Positions 27,541 to 36,656 of a stretch of DNA of 64,000 bases are shown one piece after another (the stretch's first letter is position 1; every line of letters begins with the position of its first letter). The stretch is taken from assembly GCA_028864975.1 (NCBI GenBank), contig JAGWLG010000016.1:1-64000 (forward strand), written 5' to 3'. Source of the stretch: Thermoplasmata archaeon. Its GTDB lineage: Archaea; Thermoplasmatota; Thermoplasmata; Lutacidiplasmatales; UBA184. The notes under the pieces are model-generated. The model ran no database searches. It saw only the letters and a program-made list of their open reading frames with translations, and was not told the origin of the DNA. The position numbers were made by a program, and so were the translations under genes.

Positions 27541-27546
27541 GTATAC
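27541..27546 (+). promoter_or_regulatory. TATA-like box for the alpha-toroid gene
   Basis: GTATAC, centred 24 nt before ATG 27568; consistent with a leaderless mRNA and with choosing ATG 27568 over GTG 27550. Confidence 0.35.
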
Positions 27547-27567
27547 GCCGTGCGCCTCTTCATCGGC

Positions 27568-28578
27568 ATGCGCCACACGGCCCTCGTACGGGAGCTGTTG
27601 AGGTCGGGGGAACCCTCCATTCGATGGCGAACGCTCGTTCGCGTGCTCGGGGAGTCGCCTCGAACCCCTCGGGTCCGGGCCCTCGAGCGGGCCGTTCGGG
27701 CTTCCGCGCGCGTCCGAGCCCTGCTCTCCCACGCTTGGGCCCCGTACCGAGAGAACACGGCCCGTAGCGTCTACTACAAGTGGCAGGGGGTCCAGTGGGC
27801 CCTGGCCTCCCTCGCGGACGTCGGCCATCCTCGGGGAGACCGCAACCTCGGGGAGCTCCGGGACCGCATGCAAGGGCTCTGGACCCGTCCGTCCTTTCGA
27901 CGTACCTACACGACGCGGACGAAGCTCGGCGGGTATGGCCGGCCCGCGGTGCCGGTGGTCCGAGGCCGTGCCCGACGGTGCGCCTCCCAGCAAGGCAACG
28001 CGCTGCTTTCGATCTGCCGGCTCGGACTCTGCGATGACGGGACGAAGGAGCTCGCCTCCTTGCTGGTCGGATGGCAATGGCCCGACGGAGGGTGGAACTG
28101 CGACCGCGACCCGGGGGCCGACACGTCCTCGTTCATGGAGACACTGACCCCCATGCGAGGGCTCGCCGCTTTCGCGAAGGAGACCGGGGACATTCGCGCT
28201 AAGCAGGCCGCGCGACGAGCGGCAGAGGTCTTCCTCGAGAGGAGGCTCTTCCGTCGGCGATCGGACGGACGCATCATTCGACCCGAGTTCTGTCTCCTCC
28301 ACTATCCCCTTTACTACCACTATGACCTCCTCGGCGGGCTCAAAGGCCTGGCGGAGCTCGGGCTCCTCTCGGACCCGCGGTGTCGCGAGGCCCTGGACCT
28401 TCTCGAGAGCAAGGAGCTGCCGACGGGTGGGTGGCCGGCCGAGGCCCGCTACTACCGCGTCTCGGAGGTCTTCCGGCCGGGCAGCGAGTTCGTCGACTGG
28501 GGCCCCGTGTCGGGGTCGAAGATGAACGAGTGGGTCACGACGGATGCGCTCTACGTCCTTCGAGAGGCAGGGCGCTAA
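27568..28578 (+). CDS. Terpene-cyclase/prenyltransferase-like alpha-toroid protein
   Basis: 336 residues, all-helical, with repeat-like features of the alpha/alpha-toroid fold. WQWPDGGWNCDRDPGAD resembles a QW repeat of squalene-hopene cyclases, and the later TGGWPAE echoes it. SSFMETLTPMRGLAAFAKE and WVTTDALYVLREAGR are typical of a family of short uncharacterised proteins related to, but much shorter than, full cyclases (about 630 residues). The DxDD protonation motif of squalene-hopene cyclases is not visible. It may bind or modify an isoprenoid or peptide, but no activity can be assigned. ATG 27568 is preferred over GTG 27550. The ATP-grasp gene follows 108 bp later. Confidence 0.65.
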   Translation: MRHTALVRELLRSGEPSIRWRTLVRVLGESPRTPRVRALERAVRASARVRALLSHAWAPYRENTARSVYYKWQGVQWALASLADVGHPRGDRNLGELRDRMQGLWTRPSFRRTYTTRTKLGGYGRPAVPVVRGRARRCASQQGNALLSICRLGLCDDGTKELASLLVGWQWPDGGWNCDRDPGADTSSFMETLTPMRGLAAFAKETGDIRAKQAARRAAEVFLERRLFRRRSDGRIIRPEFCLLHYPLYYHYDLLGGLKGLAELGLLSDPRCREALDLLESKELPTGGWPAEARYYRVSEVFRPGSEFVDWGPVSGSKMNEWVTTDALYVLREAGR

Positions 28579-28686
28579 CCTCCCTCCTCGACCTGGCCAC
28601 GCTGATTCGTGGGCCCTCGCGCGCGTCCACGACCAGCGCGGAGTTTCCGGACGCAATCTCCTTGAGCGCACCGAATTGGCAGGAAC

Positions 28687-29616
28687 GTGCCCGTGCCCTC
28701 CTCCGGACGCGCGACCAAGGCTCGGAAGTCGGACGTCGGGATCGTCAGCGCACTTCCCGAGCTGCGCCGTGTCTCCCCGGACGAGCGGGAACTGCAGGGT
28801 GCTCTGGAGACGCGAGGGCTTGTTGCCCGTCGTGTTGCATGGGACGCCACGAAGGTCGACTGGTCAAACTTTCGGCTCCTTGTCGTCCGCTCCACGTGGA
28901 ACTACGTCCAACAGCGTGAGCGGTTCCTGCGCTGGGCGGAGAGGGCCCACCATGTGTCCGCCCTCTGGAACCCTTTGCGAACTCTTCGCTGGAACACCGA
29001 GAAGACCTACTTGCAGGACCTCGAACGGGCAGGGGTTGCGGTCATCCCTACACGTTGGGTCCGGGCGGACGAAGCCCTCGACCTCGCTTCGATCCGTCGG
29101 GCGACCCGTTGGGGCCGGCTGGTGGTGAAGCCGACGGTGTCGGCAGGGGGATGGAGGACCTACCTCGTGGGGAGCGGCGATGAGGCACGCATCGAGCGTA
29201 GGGTCCTTCGCTCAAGACCTAGGGTGGACCTCATGGTCCAGCCCTACCTGCGCTCGGTCGAGACCGTAGGGGAGATCGCTCTGATCTTCCTCGACGGCAA
29301 GTTCTCTCACGCGATCCGCAAGGAGCCGTTCTTGTCGGCCTCGAGGGTCTCGTTCGTCCCGCCGCGAGCCTACCCGAACGGCCGACAGAAGGCGCTGGGC
29401 CGGGCCGTGCTGAGAGCCGCGCCCGATAGGACGCTCTACGCCCGCGTCGACCTTCTGCGTGATGACGACGGCCGGTGGTGCGTCGGCGAGGCCGAGCTCA
29501 CCGAACCCTACCTCTATCTCACGACGAGACCTGGTGCGGTCGAGGCGCTCGCCGCGGCGATCGAGCGCCGTCTCGATAGCGCAGTCAAGGAGAACACGAC
29601 CAAACCGTCGACATAG
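28687..29616 (+). CDS. ATP-grasp ligase-like protein (RimK/glutathione-synthetase fold)
   Basis: 309 residues. RSTWNYVQQRERFLRWAE, then NPLRTLRWNTEKTYLQDL (with the ATP-binding Lys), LVVKPTVSAGG, VQPYLRSVETVGEIALIFLD and GEAELTEPYLYL follow the order of ATP-grasp proteins; the acidic residues near the end would hold Mg2+. These enzymes join a carboxylate to an amine, thiol or similar group through an acyl-phosphate. The RSTWNY subfamily is widespread and largely uncharacterised. The start is GTG 28687; GTG 28693 is close by. With the alpha-toroid gene before it and the SPFH gene after it on the same strand, it may belong to a small operon, but the gaps of 80-110 bp leave this open. Confidence 0.78.
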   Translation: MPVPSSGRATKARKSDVGIVSALPELRRVSPDERELQGALETRGLVARRVAWDATKVDWSNFRLLVVRSTWNYVQQRERFLRWAERAHHVSALWNPLRTLRWNTEKTYLQDLERAGVAVIPTRWVRADEALDLASIRRATRWGRLVVKPTVSAGGWRTYLVGSGDEARIERRVLRSRPRVDLMVQPYLRSVETVGEIALIFLDGKFSHAIRKEPFLSASRVSFVPPRAYPNGRQKALGRAVLRAAPDRTLYARVDLLRDDDGRWCVGEAELTEPYLYLTTRPGAVEALAAAIERRLDSAVKENTTKPST

Positions 29617-29698
29617 GGTCGGTGAAGGAAAGATTAACGGAGGACCGAGATACCGTCACGCCCCAGGCACGCCGACGGGTGGGCTAGGGTCCAAACCG

Positions 29699-30985
29699 AT
29701 GTGCGACGAATGCTCCTCCGAATCCGAGTGTCGACACCCGACCTGTGCTTCCCAGGGGAACTCTTGCGCGTGCCGACTCCAGGGTCCCACGAAGTGCCCG
29801 ACCTGCGGGCATGAATGTACCCCGTGGTGGTGGGGCATGGGGGTTGCCGAGGGCCCCGACTGGGTCCGGGACTTCCTGGGAGGAGTCGGGACGGAGAGCC
29901 CCGGGTTCGAGGAGTACCCCGCGACGAAGGCCCAGATCCTGGCTGCGTGGTCCTCGCGCATGCAGGATATCCTGTCGGACGGGGAAGCGACCCTGGACGA
30001 CCCGCAGTGGCTCTCCACGCACCTGCCGGAGGGGACGTTCCAGGACCCGGGGGAGGTCTTCCTCGCGCTCTGCCCAGTGATCACCGGTCCCGCACTGGAC
30101 GGTACTCGATGGGTGGGGAGCTCGCCGGTCGCGGCCCTGGCCAACGGGCAGCGTCTCGTGGTCCCCTCCGGACAGGTCGCGTTCCTCGTAGGCCCCGGTG
30201 GGCGGGTGCTCGACGCGTTGTCGCCGGGAGAGCATGTCATTTCTCCCTCCACCGTGCCGCAAGCCGCCTCGGCGTCCCGTCCGCCTGCACCCGGGACCCG
30301 ACGCTGCTCCTTCCATGCGTCCCCCCTGTTCTGTTACGCGGGGGACCTTGTCGGCGAGGTTCAGCACGCGACGCGTCCCCCGCCCGTACCCCCTGCGATG
30401 TTCCACGCCACCGTCCACTTCAGCTTGAGCGACCCCGCCAAGGTCGCCCGTTCCCCGGCGGCGAAGGAGCTCCAGAACTCGAGCCCGACCCCCGCTCGCA
30501 TGCTGTCGGCCGTTCTCGGTCCCCTGCTCGAAGGGCTCGACGCGTCGACCGTCAGCAACCACGCCAAGGTGGAGGCGTTGATACGCTCTGGACTCGATGG
30601 GGCAGGGCTCGGCGTGCGCTCCCTGACGTTCGCACCCCTTGGACCGTACGGGATGCCTGCGCAGGCCGTCCTGGGGAGACCGCCGGGGATGTCGGCGGGA
30701 CCCTCCGGGGGCATGCCTGCCGGCATTCCCCCCGAGGTGCTGGCCCGAATGCCCCCGCAGGCCCGCGCGATGATGGAAGAGAGGATGAGGGCGGCCATGG
30801 CCGCCCGGGCGGCGTCCGATGTTGGAGGAGCCCGCGGGGCGTCCGCTTCGCGACCTGGCCCCGGCTCGATGTACCCGGGAGCTCTGCCGGCAGGGCTCGT
30901 CGCCTGCCCGAGCTGCCAAGCTCCGAACCCGGTGACGATGACCGCCTGCCGCGCGTGCGGGAGACCTCTCGGCCCGACCCACTGA
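29699..30985 (+). CDS. SPFH-like protein with Cys-rich N-terminus and C-terminal zinc ribbon
   Basis: 428 residues. The first 45 contain nine Cys (CDEC, SECRHPTC, CACR, CPTCGHEC), suggesting one or two metal sites. The middle resembles SPFH/virion-core-like proteins: VVPSGQVAFLVGPGGRVLD, then ALSPGEHVISP, a FHATVHFSLSDPAKV strand and a helical section ending in a glycine- and methionine-rich stretch. The C-terminus is a zinc ribbon (CPSCQAPNP...CRACGRPLG). SPFH proteins form membrane-associated oligomeric scaffolds; no membrane anchor is visible here, so attachment would be by partners. ATG 29699 is chosen because upstream in-frame codons lack coding character. Function unknown. Confidence 0.6.
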   Translation: MCDECSSESECRHPTCASQGNSCACRLQGPTKCPTCGHECTPWWWGMGVAEGPDWVRDFLGGVGTESPGFEEYPATKAQILAAWSSRMQDILSDGEATLDDPQWLSTHLPEGTFQDPGEVFLALCPVITGPALDGTRWVGSSPVAALANGQRLVVPSGQVAFLVGPGGRVLDALSPGEHVISPSTVPQAASASRPPAPGTRRCSFHASPLFCYAGDLVGEVQHATRPPPVPPAMFHATVHFSLSDPAKVARSPAAKELQNSSPTPARMLSAVLGPLLEGLDASTVSNHAKVEALIRSGLDGAGLGVRSLTFAPLGPYGMPAQAVLGRPPGMSAGPSGGMPAGIPPEVLARMPPQARAMMEERMRAAMAARAASDVGGARGASASRPGPGSMYPGALPAGLVACPSCQAPNPVTMTACRACGRPLGPTH

Positions 30986-31056
30986 CCTGGCCGCCCGCTC
31001 GGCCATCTCAGGGCCTTGGTGCCGGGTTCGGGCCCACCGCGCTAGGGGGCTCCCCG

Positions 31057-32790
31057 TCAGGGCCGGTAAGGGGGCGGAGGAGGGGGAGGGGCCGGTGGAC
31101 CAGGAGGGAACGGGGGAGGAGCGACCGCGGGGGAAGGCGGAGGGGGCGCAAGCGACGGTGGCGGTGTCATGGGGCTGGAAGTAGATGGAGGCAAGGCCGA
31201 GGTCGCCGGGGGTGGGGCGTGGCGGGCCCTGACCCGCCAGAGAAGGAGCACGACGACCAGGGCCACGACCACGATGGCCACGCCCGCCAGGATGTAGACC
31301 CCAGCGCTCCCGAGCCCGGCGATGCCGCCCGTGACCGTGAGCGAGGTGCTTGCAGTGGCGCTCTGCCCTTTCGAGTCGGTCGCATAGACGGTGATCGAGT
31401 ACGCCCCCGCGGTCGAGGGGGTGCAGCTCAGGCTCGCGGTGTTCGACGAGGTGCACCCGGGCGGGAGCCCTGTGTAGGAGTAACTGAGGGCTCCAGAACC
31501 TCCGGAGGCCGAGACCGATAGGGTCGTGGTCCCACCCACGCTCACGGTGGCCGGGCTCGCGCCGAAGGAGGCGATGACCGGTCCGTTGCCCAAGCTCCCG
31601 TTCGGAGAGAGGATCGACAGGGTCCCATACTCCTGGTTCCCGACGTACACCGCCCCCGTACCCGCATCGTATCGCACGGCGTTCGGCTCGGTCCCGACCG
31701 GGGGGGTGGCCACGACCGCGTTCGTCGCGTCCGAGATGACGCTCACGTCGTTCCCGACCCAGTTCGCCACGATGACCTCGCTCGTGGCCGCGTCGAAGCC
31801 GAGGGCCATCGGGCTGACACCCACGGCGACCGAGGTCATGACCCGGTTGGTCGTGTCGGAGATCACGGTCACGTTGTTGGAGATGTCCTCCGCGACGAAG
31901 ACCTCGCCCTTCCCCGGGTCGTAGGCCACCTCTTGGGGAGCGTTGGGCCCCACCGAGATGGTCGACACCAGCGCGTTCGTGGCGTCCGAGACCACGCTCA
32001 CGCTGCCCGCCGAACAGGGAGGGGTCTGACAGCTCGAGCCCGAAACGAAGAGCTCGCTCTTCCCCGAGTCATACGCGAGCCCCTGCACGTACGTTCCCAC
32101 ATCGACGGTGGCTGTGACCGTGTTCGTGGCGTCCGAGATCACGCTCACGTTGTAGGTGGCCTGCTGCAGCACGAACACCTCCCCCTTCCCCGGGTCGTAC
32201 GCAAGAAAGCCGGGCGGGTTCCCGATCGGGATCGACCTCACGACCGAACCGGTCGCAGCGTTCACCACCATGACATTGAGGCCGACCCCCACGAAGTACT
32301 CCCCCTTGGCCGTGTCGAAGGCGACCCCGCTCGCGCTACGTCCGAGCGAGACCGTCGAGGTCACGTGGTTGGTCGTGTCGGAGACGACGCTCATCAGACC
32401 GGAGCCGTTCTCGTCCGCCTCGAAGATGTCGCCCTGGGCCGGGTCGTAGGCGAGGTCGTCCGGAACCGCGGTGCACCCCGAGGGGATCCAGTTGCCCGGC
32501 TTCAGCGTGTTGTTGCAAAGGTCGAGGGTGTCGACCACGCCCCACGAGTTGGCGCGGGGTCGAAGGGCGTCGCTGGTCGATGCCGCGTGCGAACGCACGA
32601 TCGTTCCGCCCGAAAGGGGGGTCGAGCCCAACACGACCCATCCTGCGCTAAGCGCGACGAAAGTCAGGAAGAGGACCACGCCCTGTCGAAGGACAGTGCA
32701 GGACCGGCCCTCACGAACTCGTCCTGTCGAGGTCCGGCCGGGAAGGTTCGTCGCATGGAGGGCTTGTGAGGTGCTGGTGTGTTCCATCAT
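31057..32790 (-). CDS. YVTN-type beta-propeller surface protein with one Ig-like domain
   Basis: 577 residues. A signal segment (about 38-58) precedes seven or so YVTN/YncE-like blades (about 75-400), each with the pattern VISDATNTV...V..G....LAYDPGKGEVFV. A single Cys-pair Ig-like domain (YTGLPPGCTSSN...LSCTPS) follows, then a membrane helix (about 494-518) and a tail of about 60 residues that is roughly half proline and ends PPPPPPPYRP. Seven blades suggest one closed propeller for ligand or polymer binding. Its ATG lies within the last codons of the preceding gene (ATGA overlap at 32787-32790), so it is the last gene of a three-gene operon and translation is probably coupled. Confidence 0.8.
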   Translation of the reverse strand: MMEHTSTSQALHATNLPGRTSTGRVREGRSCTVLRQGVVLFLTFVALSAGWVVLGSTPLSGGTIVRSHAASTSDALRPRANSWGVVDTLDLCNNTLKPGNWIPSGCTAVPDDLAYDPAQGDIFEADENGSGLMSVVSDTTNHVTSTVSLGRSASGVAFDTAKGEYFVGVGLNVMVVNAATGSVVRSIPIGNPPGFLAYDPGKGEVFVLQQATYNVSVISDATNTVTATVDVGTYVQGLAYDSGKSELFVSGSSCQTPPCSAGSVSVVSDATNALVSTISVGPNAPQEVAYDPGKGEVFVAEDISNNVTVISDTTNRVMTSVAVGVSPMALGFDAATSEVIVANWVGNDVSVISDATNAVVATPPVGTEPNAVRYDAGTGAVYVGNQEYGTLSILSPNGSLGNGPVIASFGASPATVSVGGTTTLSVSASGGSGALSYSYTGLPPGCTSSNTASLSCTPSTAGAYSITVYATDSKGQSATASTSLTVTGGIAGLGSAGVYILAGVAIVVVALVVVLLLWRVRARHAPPPATSALPPSTSSPMTPPPSLAPPPPSPAVAPPPFPPGPPAPPPPPPPYRP

Positions 32791-35700
32791 GGTCCGGGGA
32801 GAGGGGGAGGCGGCGGGGCTGGAGGGTTCTCCGTCGGCAGAGGGGGAGGGCTCGCGCCGGGTCCGGGAGATGGTGCACTCGGAGCGGGAGGGGTCTTGGG
32901 TGCAGTTCCCGAGTCCGGCGTCCCCGCGGCGGGGGCATCGTCCGTCTTCCCCGGGGCCGTCTCACCGGCGGGAGATGCGGGCGCGGAGCCTTGGGACGAG
33001 GTAGAGGAACGGGGGCGTCGGGGTCGGCGGAGTCCGAGTACGACCAAGACCGCGCCCAAGACGATCGCGCCCCCGAGCACTAGGAGGATCCACAAGGTCG
33101 GCCCTTGGAACAGCGTTGAAGCTGTGGAGGAAGCCGAGGACACCACGAGGGACGTCGCGACGGTGACCGAGGAGCCCGCGCTGTCCGAGACCGCGGCGGA
33201 GATCGAGAACGTTCCACTCGCGCTGGGGGCACACGAGACGTTGGCCCCGCTGGAAGGACAGCCGGAGGGTAGACCTGTCCAGACCACCGAGTAGGGGGCG
33301 AGCCCTCCGGAGACCTCCACCTTCCAGTCGACCGACCCGCCCGTGGCCGTCGAGGTCGGGGTCTCGACAAGGTAGGCATGGAGAGGGGCGGGCCCCACCG
33401 AGACCGACACGTTGGCTCCGGTCGAGTCGCCTTGGGAGTCGTTCGCCCAGACCTGGGCCGTGTAGCGACCGGAGGCGGCGTAGGTGTGCTGCGCGCTCGC
33501 GCCCACCCCGTGGGTCCCGTCTCCGAAGCTCCAGGCGAAGACGACCGGAGGCGCCCCTCCTTGGGCCGTCGCCTGGAAGGTCGTGGAGAAGGGAGCCGCC
33601 CCGGTGCTGGGCGTCGCTTGCGCGCTGACCGAGAGCGCCGCAGGGGCCGTCAGCACGCTCAGGGCGAGCGAGGCCGACTTGGCGACGATGCCGTTCGCGT
33701 CCGTGACGGTCACGTTGATCGCGAAGTTCCCCGGGGCGTTCGGGGTGCAGACGAGCAAAAGCGTGGAGGCGGATGGGCATCCTGGAGGGAGCCCCTTCCA
33801 CACTTCCACCAACGGAGAGGTCCCACCCTCGACGACCTGGGTGAGGGTCAGAGTGGAACCCATGACGGCGGGGTCCGGGCTGGCGACCGGGACCGCCAGC
33901 GTGGGTGCAGGGCCCACGACCACGGTGATCGGGGAGGTCGAAAGCGAGACCCCGTTCGAGTCCGTGACGTTGAGCGAGATGCTGTAGGTCCCTGGCGATG
34001 GGAAGTGGCAGGTCAGCACCTCGTCCGAGCCGCTGCAGACCCCCGCGCCCACGCCCCTCCAGAGGTCGGTGTAGGTCCCGGTGCCGCCCGAGGCGTTCGT
34101 CCACAGCGTGAACGATTGTTCGACGTCGACCTGGGTACGGTCCGCTCGAAGGGTCGGTCCGAGCACGAGCGCGGGGTCGACGGTCAGGGCCACGATCCCT
34201 CCGGCGAGCTCGGGGACCCCCCCGCTGGTGTTCGCCTCGTTGAAGATGGTGTAATTCCCCGCCGCCGTCGGAACGCAGGAGATCTTCGTTCCCATGAGGC
34301 CCGTGCAACCCGCCGGGAGGTTCTCCCAGGACTCGAGGACGGCTCCCGCGCCGCCCCCGCTGACCGAGGCGGAGAGCTGGACCGATTGCTGTGTCGCGTC
34401 CACGCTGGTCCGGTTGGCGATCGCTGGACCGGAGACGTTGAGGACCGGAACGGAGATGTTGAGGGCCGGTGCGAAGCACCAGGTGTCCTGGTAGGCGGTC
34501 GAGCCTCCAATGCCGCCGTAGAGGAGCGCGTACCCGTCGGACGGGCTCGCGTCATAGGTCATGGCCGCGAGGTACCGGGCCATAGGATAGGGTGCCGTGT
34601 TCTGTACGCTCCAGGCGCCGCCCGCGAGGTAGAACGCCTGGCCGGTCTGACCCCCCACGAGGAGTGTCTTGTTGTCCCGGGGGTCGAAGGTCATCGACGG
34701 ATAGGCGATGACGACGCCCGTACAGCTCGGCTGGCACACCGCGGTCCAAGTGTCGTTGGAGAGGTCGAAGCGCCACGTGTCGTCCAGGGCGGTCGAGACG
34801 CCCCGCCCACCGTAGACGATCGCCCCGTGCTCGTTGCGGTCCCAGGTCGAGGCCGCGGCGGCCCGGGCCGGAGGGGAGGTGGCTGGGGTTTCCTGCGTCC
34901 AGGTCCCGTGCAGGAACGTCCAGGTCCCGGCGGTCGGATTCCCTGAGAGGTCGTTGCCGCCGAAGAGGACCAGAGGCCCTCCGGGGAAGGAGGGGGCGAG
35001 CGAAGGGAAGAAGAGCGCCGGGGGCGAGGTCGAGGGGGTGATGTTCGTCCAGGCCCCTCCTTGGAACGCCCAGGTGTCGGAAGCGAGGTGGCCGGTGAGA
35101 AGGTCCACTCCTCCGTACAGGATGGCCTCCCCGTCGGCCGCATCGTAGGCCATCGTGGACCCGAAGCGAGAGGGCGGAGAGTTCGATGCCGAGACGATGG
35201 ACGGGGTGATGTTCGTCCAGGTCCCGTCCCGGTAGGTCCAGGTGGTCGGGAACAGGTCGTTCGTACCCGGAGTGAAGGCCACAACGTAGCCATCGGCGGC
35301 GTCGTCAGCCATCACCGTGAGGTCCGGGGTGGGGGGCAGGGACCCGGGGGGACCGAACTGGATCGACCAGGTGCCCGTCTTCCACGCCCAGAGGTTCGGG
35401 ATCGGGCCCAACGTGAAGTTCAACTCGCCCCACAGGAGCGTCTCCCCGGAGGGGTCCGCGGCGGCGGAGAGGAAGGAGCCGCCATACGGTAGTGGCGTCA
35501 GGGGGGACCAGGACGTGGTCGGGACCGGGGGCGTGAACACCCACATGTCCGAGTACTCTCCGCCGTTCGGAGCGAGCCCGCCCATGAGGGTGTCAGGTCC
35601 GGGGTTCCCCGCGATGGCGGCGAAGGCCCGGGCCCCTGGCGAAGGGACCTCCAGGTAGGTCAGGTTGTACCACCCCGTCGCGTTGAACATCCACGTGGCA

Positions 35701-36656
35701 TTGGTGAAGGACGGGCCGAAGTCGCCGCCGAAGAGCACGTCGTCGGACCCGGGAAAGTCAAAGCCCAGCGTGGCCCCGAAGAGCGGCCCAGGGGTGACTG
35801 GGCCACAGGAGCCCTGTAAGCAGAGCTGCGTCCAGCCCGTGGCGAGACTGAAGGACCAGGTGTCGCCCATCACGGTCCAGGCCCCCGCCTCGACCTCGAG
35901 GCCCCCGTACAGGATGACCCCACTCCCAAAGGATGTGGCGAGCGAGGACCACTCCCGCGGGGCCGGAGTGTTGTAGGGAGTGATGGACAGGGGGGTCAGG
36001 TTCTCCCACGCCCCCGCGGCGCTGAGACCCCAGGTGTCCCCCAGGACGTACCCTCCGGCCGAGACCCCTCCGAAGAGGACCATCAGGTGGTCGGCGGGGT
36101 CGTAGGCCATCACGGCAGAGTAGCGCGGGACCGGCGCGGTCGGGGAAGGAAGCACGGCCCAGGCCTGGGTGGTGGCGTCGTAGGTCCAGGTATCACCCTC
36201 CACCCCTCCGTTATCGGTGTACCCGCCGAAGATGACGGTCGCGCTAAGGTCCGGGTCGTAGGCCATGCTCGCCGCGAACCGGGTCGCCGGCGCCCCGACG
36301 AGCCCCCAGGTGCCGGAGACGGCCGTCGAGGAGGGCCTGGAAGAGAGCGAAGAGGAGAAGGATGAGGCGGTCGGAGGGAACGCCATCGATGCGGGCCAGC
36401 CGGGGGGGCGCACCATCCCGGAGGTCCCCTGCGCGGGCGGTCGGACGACCTTGGAGAGCGCGGCAGAGACTGGGCTTCCCGGAACGGGAAGGTTCTCCCC
36501 TGGGGCGAGAGCCCTCGGGGAGAAGTGGCCGGGCTCCCTTGGGAGGGCTACGGCCGCAAATGCGTGACCGGCCGGGGTCGCGCCAGGCAGAAGGAGCAGC
36601 GACAGGACGCCGAGTACAAGGAGCAGCGCGGGTCGTGCAGCGCGCATGCCGCTCAT
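32787..36656 (-). CDS. Kelch-propeller surface protein with Ig-like and PKD domains
   Basis: 1,289 residues. Signal segment (about 8-32), then around 12 Kelch-like units (about 100-720; MAYDPADHLMVLFGG, GDTWGLS, G-x-W). The stalk (about 740-1180) holds three Ig-like domains with LPAGC/GAGVC/LPPGC, one PKD domain (AWSFGDGTHG) and a fourth Ig-like domain (LPSGC). A membrane helix (about 1187-1212), the basic RRPRRPRS and a 75-residue tail rich in Pro, Ala and Ser complete it. Both ends overlap neighbouring genes by 4 bp (ATGA), so it is the middle gene of an operon. Architecture parallels the giant protein at 13615-21843 with a shorter stalk. Confidence 0.8.
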   Translation of the reverse strand: MSGMRAARPALLLVLGVLSLLLLPGATPAGHAFAAVALPREPGHFSPRALAPGENLPVPGSPVSAALSKVVRPPAQGTSGMVRPPGWPASMAFPPTASSFSSSLSSRPSSTAVSGTWGLVGAPATRFAASMAYDPDLSATVIFGGYTDNGGVEGDTWTYDATTQAWAVLPSPTAPVPRYSAVMAYDPADHLMVLFGGVSAGGYVLGDTWGLSAAGAWENLTPLSITPYNTPAPREWSSLATSFGSGVILYGGLEVEAGAWTVMGDTWSFSLATGWTQLCLQGSCGPVTPGPLFGATLGFDFPGSDDVLFGGDFGPSFTNATWMFNATGWYNLTYLEVPSPGARAFAAIAGNPGPDTLMGGLAPNGGEYSDMWVFTPPVPTTSWSPLTPLPYGGSFLSAAADPSGETLLWGELNFTLGPIPNLWAWKTGTWSIQFGPPGSLPPTPDLTVMADDAADGYVVAFTPGTNDLFPTTWTYRDGTWTNITPSIVSASNSPPSRFGSTMAYDAADGEAILYGGVDLLTGHLASDTWAFQGGAWTNITPSTSPPALFFPSLAPSFPGGPLVLFGGNDLSGNPTAGTWTFLHGTWTQETPATSPPARAAAASTWDRNEHGAIVYGGRGVSTALDDTWRFDLSNDTWTAVCQPSCTGVVIAYPSMTFDPRDNKTLLVGGQTGQAFYLAGGAWSVQNTAPYPMARYLAAMTYDASPSDGYALLYGGIGGSTAYQDTWCFAPALNISVPVLNVSGPAIANRTSVDATQQSVQLSASVSGGGAGAVLESWENLPAGCTGLMGTKISCVPTAAGNYTIFNEANTSGGVPELAGGIVALTVDPALVLGPTLRADRTQVDVEQSFTLWTNASGGTGTYTDLWRGVGAGVCSGSDEVLTCHFPSPGTYSISLNVTDSNGVSLSTSPITVVVGPAPTLAVPVASPDPAVMGSTLTLTQVVEGGTSPLVEVWKGLPPGCPSASTLLLVCTPNAPGNFAINVTVTDANGIVAKSASLALSVLTAPAALSVSAQATPSTGAAPFSTTFQATAQGGAPPVVFAWSFGDGTHGVGASAQHTYAASGRYTAQVWANDSQGDSTGANVSVSVGPAPLHAYLVETPTSTATGGSVDWKVEVSGGLAPYSVVWTGLPSGCPSSGANVSCAPSASGTFSISAAVSDSAGSSVTVATSLVVSSASSTASTLFQGPTLWILLVLGGAIVLGAVLVVLGLRRPRRPRSSTSSQGSAPASPAGETAPGKTDDAPAAGTPDSGTAPKTPPAPSAPSPGPGASPPPLPTENPPAPPPPPLPGP

